A stretch of 8,098 nt of DNA. Origin: Clostridia bacterium. Its GTDB lineage: Bacteria > Bacillota > Clostridia > Christensenellales > UBA1242. This document shows positions 1-7,100 of the stretch, one piece after another; position 1 is the stretch's first letter; each line of letters begins with the position of its first letter. The notes under the pieces are model-generated. The model was not told the origin of the DNA and made no database searches. It saw only the letters and a program-made list of their open reading frames with translations. The stretch spans positions 1-8,098 of the forward strand of contig CAAFWB010000084.1 of NCBI GenBank assembly GCA_900766395.1, in the 5' to 3' direction. Both the position numbers and the translations under genes were made by a program.

Positions 1-51
1 CGGGCGATGAAAAAATTATTTGCTATCGCAAGAAAAGTATATAATTTTTAG
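1..51 (+). CDS. Possible 3' tail of an upstream gene (partial)
   Basis: Two short plus-strand frames are open from the window edge. One runs to TAG at 49-51 and ends KVYNF; the other runs from base 3 to TAA at 42-44 and ends RKKSI. Both use codons like those of the neighbouring genes, so I cannot choose between them, and the tail is too short to identify a family. One of them is probably the C-terminus of a gene upstream of spoIIR. If so, the hairpin at 75-120 would be its most natural transcript end. Confidence 0.3.
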   Translation, partial: RAMKKLFAIARKVYNF

Positions 52-81
52 AGTATAAATAAAATAATAGAGTCAATAATC
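52..81 (+). promoter_or_regulatory. Candidate sigma-F promoter of spoIIR
   Basis: AGTATA at 52-57 is followed after 14 bp by GTCAATAATC at 72-81. The sigma-F consensus as I recall it is WGCATA, 14-15 bp, GGnRAYAMTW. The match is 5 of 6 in the -35 element and 7 of 9 specified bases in the -10 element, with correct spacing. spoIIR is a sigma-F gene in Bacillus subtilis, so the match is where one is expected. Transcription would start near 87-89, inside the inverted repeat that follows. This was matched by eye, and AT-rich DNA gives chance matches. Confidence 0.42.
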
Positions 82-120
82 CTTCTTGAAAAGTCAAAGA
101 CAAATTCAAGAGGGGTTATT
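75..120 (+). promoter_or_regulatory. 16-bp RNA hairpin covering the spoIIR ribosome-binding site; possible upstream terminator
   Basis: Bases 75-90 pair with 105-120 without interruption: 16 pairs, of which two are G-U (83/112 and 80/115), around a 14-nt loop at 91-104. The right arm contains AGGGG at 111-115, the only Shine-Dalgarno sequence for the spoIIR ATG at 123. In a transcript reading through from upstream the site would therefore be base-paired. The arm is followed by TTTT and ATG, so the inner stem plus TTATTTT (116-122) could also work as a modest intrinsic terminator. The pairing is seen directly; its role is inferred. Confidence 0.65.
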
Positions 121-122
121 TT

Positions 123-662
123 ATGAGAAAAATTTTTATTGTTGTTTTGATTATTGTTATTGGTGCCATGTTTGTTTTGTTTTCAACAACCAAAACTGAT
201 GCGAACGAGGAATATTTGAGAATACATATCAGAGCAAATTCAAATCTCGACATCGACCAAAATGTCAAATATAAAATAAAAGATAAGGTTGTCGAATATC
301 TTATTCCAGTCCTTTGCGAGTGCGAAACAAAAGAGCAAGCAGAAAAAGCACTCAAGCAAAATTTTGACGGAATTGAAAATGTGGCGAACGAAATTCTTAG
401 ACAAAATGGTTTTTCTTATTCATCTCATGCAAAACTTTGCAACGAATACTTTCCAACAAGGAGTTATCAAGACCTCACGCTTGATGAAGGCTTCTATGAT
501 GCACTCATTTTGGAACTTGGGGAAGCAAAGGGAGATAATTGGTGGTGCGTTGTCTATCCTCCACTGTGTTTTGTGTCAGCAAACCCGACCGGAGAAGGAG
601 TTGTGTATAAATCCAAAATTTTGCACATAATAAACAAAATTCTTGGTCGGGAGGGAACATGA
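123..662 (+). CDS. spoIIR: SpoIIR, stage II sporulation protein R (179 aa)
   Basis: SpoIIR is made in the forespore under sigma-F and exported to the intermembrane space, where it activates the protease SpoIIGA. SpoIIGA then cleaves pro-sigma-E in the mother cell, so SpoIIR links the two gene-expression programmes. The N-terminus has a hydrophobic export or anchor segment (about residues 4-20). Family hallmarks follow: YLRIHIRANSN at 31-41, a conserved D-Q-x-V-K stretch at 45-49, FPTRSY at 110-115 and GDNWWCVVYPPLCF at 137-150. The length fits compact family members. The ATG at 123 has AGGGG seven bases upstream. The stop overlaps the start of sleB. Family assignment is very secure; the function is by homology. 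Confidence 0.96.
   Translation: MRKIFIVVLIIVIGAMFVLFSTTKTDANEEYLRIHIRANSNLDIDQNVKYKIKDKVVEYLIPVLCECETKEQAEKALKQNFDGIENVANEILRQNGFSYSSHAKLCNEYFPTRSYQDLTLDEGFYDALILELGEAKGDNWWCVVYPPLCFVSANPTGEGVVYKSKILHIINKILGREGT
604..632 (+). promoter_or_regulatory. Candidate sigma-G promoter for sleB-ypeB, inside spoIIR
   Basis: TGTATA at 604-609 and CATAATA at 626-632 are separated by 16 bp. The sigma-G consensus as I recall it is TGnATA or GHATR, 17-18 bp, CATWHTA. Both elements match fully; the spacing is one base short. Transcription would start near 639, just ahead of the sleB ribosome-binding site at 649-655. sleB is sigma-G dependent in B. subtilis. The site lies in the last codons of spoIIR, so part of the match may reflect coding constraint. 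Confidence 0.45.
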
Positions 663-1327
663 AAAAACGCAATAGAATTATGTTTGCTGTTCTTTTGCTT
701 TTTGCAGTGATTTTGGTTGGTTGCATTGTGAGTGTTGATAATGTCAACAACAATAATATAACTTCAATCAGCCAAGTTGCGACTACATCACAGAACAAGC
801 AAATTCAACAAAAGTTAAAAGATTTGGGCTATTACTTTGGGTCGGTCGACGGCATTTATGGAAACGCCACAAGAAATGCAGTTGTTGCTTTCCAAAAAGC
901 AAACGGACTCACAGCGGACGGAGTGGCAGGACCAAAGACGATTGCAGCACTTGGACTAAACTTCAATTCAGTGACATCAAGTGACCTATATCTTCTTGCA
1001 AAATGTGTTCACGCCGAAGCGAGAGGCGAACCCTATGTTGGGCAGGTTGCAGTGGCAGCGGTTATTCTTAATCGTGTGAAAGACGCGGCTTTCCCAAACA
1101 CAATTTCGGGAGTTATTTATCAACCTTGGGCTTTCACTGCGGTCAATGACGGGCAAATCAACCTTGAACCAAACTCAACCGCATATCAAGCAGCACAAGA
1201 TGCACTCAATGGCTGGGACCCAACCTATGGTTGTTTGTATTACTATAATCCAGTTACTGCAACAAGCAAGTGGATATTCACAAGGCAAACCGTTGTCACA
1301 ATTGGCAAACACGTGTTTGCGATATAG
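659..1327 (+). CDS. sleB: SleB-type spore cortex-lytic enzyme (222 aa)
   Basis: SleB is a lytic transglycosylase that cuts muramic-lactam-containing cortex peptidoglycan during germination. It is made in the forespore and stored inactive in the spore with YpeB. The order is: signal segment (about 4-21), an Asn-rich linker (28-33), a PG_binding_1 domain (about 47-99, with DGIYGNATRNAVVAFQ at 64-79 and the TADGVAGPKT end), then a Hydrolase_2 (SleB/CwlJ) catalytic domain (about 112-222). Glu120 in HAEARGEP (118-125) aligns with the catalytic glutamate of the family. The signal segment ends L19-V20-G21-C22, a textbook lipobox not expected of SleB. At 222 aa it is shorter than the roughly 300-aa Bacillus enzyme, mainly in the linker. 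The ATG overlaps the spoIIR stop (ATGA) and follows GGGAGGG at 649-655. Confidence 0.93.
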   Translation: MKKRNRIMFAVLLLFAVILVGCIVSVDNVNNNNITSISQVATTSQNKQIQQKLKDLGYYFGSVDGIYGNATRNAVVAFQKANGLTADGVAGPKTIAALGLNFNSVTSSDLYLLAKCVHAEARGEPYVGQVAVAAVILNRVKDAAFPNTISGVIYQPWAFTAVNDGQINLEPNSTAYQAAQDALNGWDPTYGCLYYYNPVTATSKWIFTRQTVVTIGKHVFAI

Positions 1328-1331
1328 GAGG
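1326..1331 (+). promoter_or_regulatory. Strong ribosome-binding site of ypeB, overlapping the sleB stop codon
   Basis: AGGAGG, extending to AGGAGGGG at 1326-1333, shares two bases with the TAG stop of sleB (1325-1327) and lies 3-5 bases before the ATG at 1337. This near-perfect site fixes the ypeB start. A ribosome terminating on sleB would sit on it, so the two proteins are probably translationally coupled, which suits a pair that stabilise one another. Confidence 0.8.
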
Positions 1332-1336
1332 GGTGC

Positions 1337-2689
1337 ATGGAACAAACAAAAACAAAGAAATCAACAACCGTTGTCTTCATTGTGCTAACCGCTGTCTTTG
1401 CGGCGCTCATGGTTGCAGCTGTGCTTGCACTCTTCATCAACACAAACAAAATGAATGCCTATGGTTCTAGTCTTGAATATGTTTATCAACGCTCATACTA
1501 TGACCTTGAAGACAACATCAACAATGCTGAAAACAAACTTGGAAAACTCATGGCATCAAGTTCAGGAAACTACCAAAAGAAATTGGTTAAAGAAATTTCA
1601 GCAAACGCAAAAGCAGCACAAGAAAACTTGAATATTTTGCCAGTTTCAGCGGGCGGAATTAATGATTCAATCAAGTTCATCAACCAATTCTATGGCTATA
1701 TGTCTTCGCTTGAAACTTCAATCGAAAAAACAAGCAAGCTCACACCTGAGCAAAAACAAAAAGTTGGAGAACTTCATCAAGCAATCAAAGAAATGAAGTT
1801 CAACCTTGAAAGTTTTACCAAAAAACTTGCCGGTGGATATTCAATCCTCAAAGCAAGCAAAAATCTTGAAGGCGATTTTAATAATCTCACAAACGATCTC
1901 AGACAAATCAAGACTGACGACATTGAATATCCTTCAATGATTTATGATGGGCCATTTTCAGATTCTGTGACAAATGTTGAAATCAAAGGTCTTTTTGGCG
2001 AAAATGTTGACTCAATTCAAGCAGAAAAGAACTTGCGTGAAATCTACACAGGGAAAAACCTTGAAAACTTCAAGTATCTTGGTCAAACAAATGGCAAATT
2101 TAAAACACACGACTTTTCATTCTATCTTGATGGAACAAATCAATTTGCTCAAATCACAGAAGTTGGTGGACGACTTCTCACAGTGAGCGGTGGAGTGGCT
2201 GCAAAATCTTCAAACATAAGTTTTGAAAATGCACAAAAACTTGCCATTGATTTCTGTAAAAAAGCAGGAATTAAAGATGTTGAAGTGGTTTGGAGCGACG
2301 AAAAAGAGAGCGAGGCATATTTCAATATTGCGCCAGTGCAAAATGGAATTATTCTCTATCCAGATTTAATCAAAATCAAAGTTGACAAATCAACAGGGAA
2401 TATTGCCGGATTCGAAGCATGTGCATATTTCACAAACCATACAAACAGAAGCCTTGCATCTGCAAAAATTTCTGGTGATAAAGCAAAAAATACAATAGAA
2501 AATGGATATAACATTCAAACAACAAAACTGTGCCTTGTTCCGCTTGACTACAACCGTGAAGTTTTGTGCTATGAATTCAAATGCGACAACCTCGGCTCAA
2601 TCTATTTTATCTATATCAACGCTGAGTCCGGAGTTGAAGAAAACATTCTTCAAGTTGTCTCATCCGAAAGCGGTCAAAAACTTATGTAA
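1337..2689 (+). CDS. ypeB: YpeB, germination protein partner of SleB (450 aa)
   Basis: YpeB is a forespore inner-membrane protein. It and SleB need each other to accumulate in dormant spores, and YpeB is degraded at germination. The protein has one N-terminal membrane segment (about 11-34), then a long helical YpeB domain (about 40-195) of Lys/Glu/Asn-rich segments. The conserved linker EYPSMIYDGPFSD lies at 197-209. Three PepSY-like units follow (about 226-288, 296-362 and 376-438), with repeated 'A-x-K/N ... G-x-I-x-x' patterning. Its 450 aa equals the length I recall for B. subtilis YpeB. It lies directly after sleB, as in nearly all genomes with the pair, and a terminator follows. Identification is by motif and context and is secure. 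Confidence 0.93.
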   Translation: MEQTKTKKSTTVVFIVLTAVFAALMVAAVLALFINTNKMNAYGSSLEYVYQRSYYDLEDNINNAENKLGKLMASSSGNYQKKLVKEISANAKAAQENLNILPVSAGGINDSIKFINQFYGYMSSLETSIEKTSKLTPEQKQKVGELHQAIKEMKFNLESFTKKLAGGYSILKASKNLEGDFNNLTNDLRQIKTDDIEYPSMIYDGPFSDSVTNVEIKGLFGENVDSIQAEKNLREIYTGKNLENFKYLGQTNGKFKTHDFSFYLDGTNQFAQITEVGGRLLTVSGGVAAKSSNISFENAQKLAIDFCKKAGIKDVEVVWSDEKESEAYFNIAPVQNGIILYPDLIKIKVDKSTGNIAGFEACAYFTNHTNRSLASAKISGDKAKNTIENGYNIQTTKLCLVPLDYNREVLCYEFKCDNLGSIYFIYINAESGVEENILQVVSSESGQKLM

Positions 2690-2692
2690 AGC

Positions 2693-2744
2693 AAAAAAGA
2701 TGCAAATCAAATTATAAATAATGTTTGGTTTGGCATCTTTTTTT
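2693..2744 (+). terminator. Rho-independent terminator after ypeB
   Basis: AAAAAAGATG (2693-2702) pairs with CATCTTTTTT (2734-2743). The stem continues inward as CAAATC (2703-2708) with GGTTTG (2727-2732), past a single bulged G at 2733, and then three to four more pairs (2709-2712 with 2723-2726). The loop is about 10 nt, and T's run through 2744. It begins 3 nt after the ypeB stop. The A-tract on the 5' side gives a U-tract on the opposite transcript too, but no minus-strand gene needs it. Confidence 0.85.
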
Positions 2745-2747
2745 ATG

Positions 2748-2777
2748 TTGACCAAAATATTTTGTGTGTGTTATAAT
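2748..2777 (+). promoter_or_regulatory. Strong vegetative (sigma-A type) extended -10 promoter for the glmU-like/pth/mfd operon
   Basis: TTGACC (2748-2753, 5 of 6 to TTGACA) is followed after 18 bp by a perfect TATAAT (2772-2777). TG at 2769-2770 adds the extended -10 motif. It starts 3 bases after the upstream terminator ends. Six bases separate TATAAT from the ATG at 2784, so the predicted transcription start coincides with the start codon. Confidence 0.85.
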
Positions 2778-2783
2778 TTGGGC

Positions 2784-3629
2784 ATGGAAACATTAACTTT
2801 GGAAAACGAAACACTTTCGTCAAACGAGATTCTGACGGACGACATTATTTTTGGGAAGACCGAAACAAAAAAAGCGATGGACACAAGTGGCTTTGGAGAT
2901 TTTATGGTCATTATTTTGCTTGCTAAAAATCCCGCTTTCAAAGGTGTTCTCAAACCTTATGAAATCAATATTTATGGCAAAAAAATGTGGCAATGGGTGG
3001 CTCTTGCGTGCGAAGGGTATAAAACAAAAACTGTTGCTTGCTCACCTGAGAGCAATATTTTATCTTTGATAAAACCACATCTTGAAGACACGAAGTTCAC
3101 AGCAGTCTTCTATTCTGACACTCCGCTTCTTCAAAAGTCCACAATTGAAGAGATATTTATGTTTGCAAGAAGCAGGGATATCAACGTCATGAGATTGACG
3201 CGCGGTTTTATCTTCAACACAGAATATGTCAAAACTGCAACTGAAATTGCTGCAATGCAAACAGAATATTTTGAAGAAGAAGATTTTATCACTTGCTATA
3301 ATCAAAAGCAGGTTGCTTTTGTTTCGGACATCATAAAAAACAGAATTTTGGATTTTCATATGTCTGAGGGTGTTCAAATCGTTGACCCAAACACAACTTT
3401 TGTTGATTGCGATTGCATCATTGGTGCTGGAACAAGAATTGAGCCAAACAATGTCATTCGTGGCATGACTTTTATTTACCCAAATTGTGTTTTGGATAGC
3501 GGCAATATTATTGAAAATAGTATTGTTGGAGAAAATTGCAAAATAATTAATAGTTATATTTCAGAAAGCAGAATCAAAGACAGACAAGTTGTTGGACCAT
3601 ATGAAAAAATAATAAAGAAATCCACTTGA
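2784..3629 (+). CDS. GlmU-like protein with degenerate nucleotidyltransferase part and short left-handed beta-helix (281 aa)
   Basis: True GlmU (about 455 aa) is a UDP-GlcNAc pyrophosphorylase and glucosamine-1-phosphate acetyltransferase. Here residues 41-72 fit the first GlmU strand and helix, but the nucleotide-binding LAAGxGTRM loop is replaced by LLAKNPAFKG (45-54); the Lys-Pro (57-58) and Gly-Lys (65-66) remain. YSDTPLLQKSTI (110-121) corresponds to the GDTPL metal-site region. About 100 residues of sugar-binding core are then missing. Residues 177-208 match the GlmU linker helix and its 'GVxIxDPxTTFVD' signature (196-208). Hexapeptide repeats follow (about 209-270), ending at VGPYEKI (269-275), before the acetyltransferase active site. 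Neither activity is likely; a scaffold, regulator or sugar-nucleotide sensor is possible. Its place before pth-mfd matches glmU in related genomes. The ATG at 2784 is chosen because upstream in-frame codons lie in the terminator and promoter. Confidence 0.75.
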   Translation: METLTLENETLSSNEILTDDIIFGKTETKKAMDTSGFGDFMVIILLAKNPAFKGVLKPYEINIYGKKMWQWVALACEGYKTKTVACSPESNILSLIKPHLEDTKFTAVFYSDTPLLQKSTIEEIFMFARSRDINVMRLTRGFIFNTEYVKTATEIAAMQTEYFEEEDFITCYNQKQVAFVSDIIKNRILDFHMSEGVQIVDPNTTFVDCDCIIGAGTRIEPNNVIRGMTFIYPNCVLDSGNIIENSIVGENCKIINSYISESRIKDRQVVGPYEKIIKKST

Positions 3630-3631
3630 TT

Positions 3632-3635
3632 GAGG
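3632..3635 (+). promoter_or_regulatory. Ribosome-binding site that decides the pth start
   Basis: GAGG lies five bases before the ATG at 3641, within the 11-nt gap after the previous stop. It supports MKLIFGLGNPG as the N-terminus over the in-frame TTG at 3626, which overlaps that stop and has no Shine-Dalgarno sequence. Confidence 0.65.
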
Positions 3636-3640
3636 CGAAA

Positions 3641-4168
3641 ATGAAACTGATTTTTGGACTTGGAAATCCTGGGCGAGAATATGAAAAAACTTATCACAAC
3701 ATTGGCTTTATGTGTGTGGATTTTTTGCTGAAAAATTTTTGTGAAAATGTGGCTGAAAAAAAAGAAGGCAAGGCACAAACCTATCATGCAATGCTTCAAG
3801 GACAAAAGGTTGTTATTGCAAAACCCCAAACCTATATGAATTTGTCTGGCGAGAGCGTGCTCGCACTCATGACAAAATATAAAGTTTCGCCTCGCGATGT
3901 TTTTGTTTTTGTTGATGACATTGACCAAGACAAGGGCAAAGTGAGATTTCGCGAAAGGGGAAGTGCGGGCACACATAATGGACTGAGAAGCATTGTTGGA
4001 CTTGTTGGAGAAGATTTTAATCGCATCCGAATTGGAATTTCAAGAAATCAAGGCATGGACCTTGCGGATTATGTTCTTTCAAAAATTGATGACCAAAGCA
4101 TGAAACAAATTGAGCCGGCAATTGAGGCGGGCGTGGGCATTTTGTTGGAGAAAATCAATGTCAAATAA
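3641..4168 (+). CDS. pth: Peptidyl-tRNA hydrolase (175 aa)
   Basis: Pth hydrolyses the ester bond of peptidyl-tRNAs that drop off stalled ribosomes, recycling tRNA in the cytoplasm. The N-terminus FGLGNPGREYEKTYHNIGF contains Asn9 and the catalytic His19. KPQTYMNLSG (61-70) supplies Asn67, VDDID (91-95) supplies Asp92 and THNGLRSI (111-118) supplies Asn113. These correspond to N10, H20, N68, D93 and N114 of the E. coli enzyme. All key residues are present and the length is slightly under the usual 185-195 aa. Residue 111 is Thr where the GSAGGHNG motif usually has Gly. It follows the GlmU-like gene by 11 nt and overlaps mfd by 11 bp, so all three are probably one transcript. The start at 3641 is set by the GLGNPG motif and GAGG upstream. 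Confidence 0.96.
   Translation: MKLIFGLGNPGREYEKTYHNIGFMCVDFLLKNFCENVAEKKEGKAQTYHAMLQGQKVVIAKPQTYMNLSGESVLALMTKYKVSPRDVFVFVDDIDQDKGKVRFRERGSAGTHNGLRSIVGLVGEDFNRIRIGISRNQGMDLADYVLSKIDDQSMKQIEPAIEAGVGILLEKINVK
4147..4150 (+). promoter_or_regulatory. Ribosome-binding site that decides the mfd start, inside pth
   Basis: GGAG lies seven bases before the ATG at 4158, inside the last codons of pth. It supports initiation at MSNNIS. The earlier in-frame ATG at 4110 has no such site, and its extra 16 residues only reflect pth sequence in another frame. Confidence 0.7.
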
Positions 4169-7100
4169 TATATCTTGTTATTTTGAAAACTTGTTTCAAA
4201 CAACAAAGTTTCAAAAAATAAGAGAAAACGCACAAAAAAAAGATATAAAAATCAGCGGTCTTTCAAGCGGAGAAAAGGCTGTTGTTTTGTCATCTTTGAA
4301 CAAAAAATTTGTGTATGTTGCAAGTGACTTGATTGAAGCAAATAGCGTGCAAAAAACACTTAATGATTTTGAGATTTCAAGTCACATAATTTATTCTTCA
4401 ATAACAACGCCGGTTTTGACAATCGGGCGAGTTGATGACTTGCAACTTGATGCACTCAACAAACTCTATGACTTTTTAAATGATGAAGTGTCTGCTCTCA
4501 TTGTTCTGCCATCATTCCTTTCTGAGCGTCTGCCCGCGCGCGACAAACTTTTGGAAAATCAATTTTGCCTGAAAGTTGACGATGAAATCAACCAAAAAAA
4601 TTTTGAAAAAACACTGACAAAATTTGGATTTTCAAAAACTGACGGAAGAGGAGGGGTTGGCGAATTTTGTGTCCGTGGTGATACAATCGAAATTGTGACA
4701 TCGTCAAACGAAACTCTTGTTCGAGTTGAATTTTTTGATGACTTTGTTGAAAAAATTAAGATTTGTGACAAGACAACTCTCGCGCTCATCAAATCTGTTG
4801 ATAAATATTATTTTCATCCAACAAGTATATTTTTCCTTGAAAATAATCAAAAAAATGCAGTTTTGGCACAATTATTTGAGCAAAAAGCAAAAAACACAAA
4901 TAATCCAAGGCTTGATGAAAACATTTCAAATGCAATAAACATTGTTGAAAACAATTTTTGCATGCCGCCGTTTTTGCAACCATACCTTTCTGGATTTTGC
5001 GATGGAGTGACATCAATTTGTGGCGATGCCGTTCTTGCGTTTGACGAAACAAAAAAAATCAAAGATGCACTCAGCAGTTCAACGTCTGAATTTTTTTCGG
5101 GATTTTTGAGTCTTGTTGAAGGCGGAGAACTAACCAAACAACACAAAGACTTTTTGCTCACAGAAGAGCAAATATTTCAAAACCTTTCTCCAGCAATCTA
5201 CTTTGACAACATCATGGATGAAAGACGAGAAATTGAGATTGATTTTCAAAAAGCGCTTGTTGGAAAATACACTTTTGATTTTTCTGCTCTCCTTCGCGAC
5301 CTAAAAGGTTATAAAGAAAAAGGGAAGTTTGTTGTTCTTTTTGCTGGTGGAAAAACTTCGTGTGAAAATATAAAAAACTATATGCTTGAAAACGGGCTAT
5401 ATTTTGACGATTTTTCAAGCTCGGCAAAGAAAGGCATATTTCTTTCCAATCAAAATTTTTCAACTTCGGTTGGATTTGCTGACGAAAACTTTGTTGCAAT
5501 CGCCACGCCTGACCTCATAAAAAAATCAACAAACTTTGCTGTTTCGAACAAGAAAAAAGTTTTTTATCTTCCAAAAGTGGGAGATTATGTTGTTCATGTC
5601 ACACACGGAATTGGAAAATGTGTTGGCATTGAAAAACTAAAACTTTCGTCAGTCTACAAAGATTATTTCATCATTGAATACAAGAATGGCGATAGGCTCT
5701 ATGTTCCAAGTGAACAAGCTAATTCCATTTCGGCATATTTGGGTGGAGAGGCTGAGCCAAAACTCAACAAAATTGGCGGTCTTGAATTTCGTAAGGCAAA
5801 AGAAAAAGTTTATAAAAGTGTTCAAGAAATGGCAGGAGAACTTGTCAAACTCTATTCTGCGCGTGAGCAAAAACAGGGGCATCAATTCAGTCCCGATGGA
5901 TATTTGCAAGCGGCATTTGAAGAGGCTTTTCCATATGACGAAACCGAAGACCAAATTGTGGCTGCAAACGAAATAAAAAAGGACATGCAATCCACGAAAA
6001 TTATGGACAGATTGCTTTGTGGTGATGTTGGTTATGGCAAAACAGAAGTCGCAATGCGTGCGGCTTACAAGGCGGTGATTGACGGAAAGCAAGTTGCTTT
6101 CATGTGTCCAACCACAATTCTCTCGCAACAACATTTCAACACTTGCCAAACTCGTTTCAAGGACTTTATGGTTCGCGTTGAAGTTCTCAATCGCTTCAAA
6201 ACACCAAAGCAACAAAAAGAGATTTTGGAGAAGCTCAAAAAAGGCGAAATTGATGTTATTTGCGGAACTCATCGACTTCTCGGAAAAGATGTTGAGTTTA
6301 AAGATTTGGGACTCTTGATTTTGGACGAAGAACAACGCTTTGGAGTTGCGGACAAAGAGAAAATTAAAAAACTAAAAAACGACGTTGATGTCCTCACGCT
6401 TTCGGCAACCCCTATTCCAAGAACGCTTCACATGTCGCTTAGTGGAATCAGAGATATCAGCATTCTTTCAACTCCGCCAAAAGAAAGACTCCCTGTGCAA
6501 ACCTATGTCACAGAATTTTCTCCAATGCTCCTAAAAGATGCGTGCCTAAAAGAGATTGCACGTGGCGGGCAAATTTTGATTGTTTATAACAGGGTTGACA
6601 AGATTGATGAGTTTGCCGCATTTGTCAAAAACTTGCTTCCGGGCGTTGAGGTCGGGGTGGCGCACGGACAAATGGACGAAAAACTTCTTGAACAAACAAT
6701 TTTCAAACTTTATAACCGAGAGTATCAGGTGTTTATCAGCACAACGCTCATTGAAAATGGTGTTGACTTGCCGCTTGCAAACACATTATTCGTTCTTGAT
6801 AGTGACCGCTTGGGACTTTCTCAACTATATCAACTTCGCGGTCGAATTGGCAGAGGCAACAGACTTGCATATGCATACTTCACGTTTGATGGCGGGAAAA
6901 AACTCACTGAGCAAGCATTCAAGAGACTCGAAGCGATTATGCAATTTCGAGAACTTGGCAGCGGATTTAAGATTGCGATGCGCGACCTTGAGATTCGAGG
7001 CGCAGGAAATGTGCTTGGAAAAGAACAGCATGGTCAAATGCAAAAAGTTGGCTATGACTTATATTGCAAAATTCTTAAAGACGCGGTGGGCGCACTTTCT

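Noticed and set aside
505..798. Minus-strand open frame across the spoIIR-sleB junction
   Set aside because: Both plus-strand genes have strong family motifs here; the antisense product resembles nothing known.
2721..2783. Upstream in-frame ATG extending the GlmU-like protein by 21 residues
   Set aside because: The extension lies in the right arm of the terminator and in the promoter, has no ribosome-binding site, and encodes hydrophobic sequence unrelated to GlmU.
2784..3640. A frameshifted full-length glmU
   Set aside because: Only 11 nt separate the stop from pth, so no acetyltransferase domain is left in another frame; the missing central core is also absent from other frames.
3554..3976. 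Minus-strand open frame of 140 codons over the GlmU-like/pth junction
   Set aside because: It is antisense to the conserved N-terminal motifs of Pth; composition is driven by the plus-strand codons.
4110..4157. Earlier in-frame ATG for mfd
   Set aside because: It lies within pth without a ribosome-binding site; ATG 4158 follows GGAG at a proper distance and gives a typical Mfd length.
5649..6335. Minus-strand open frame of 228 codons
   Set aside because: It is antisense to the conserved helicase region of mfd, its product has no recognisable domain, and no promoter or ribosome-binding site is evident.
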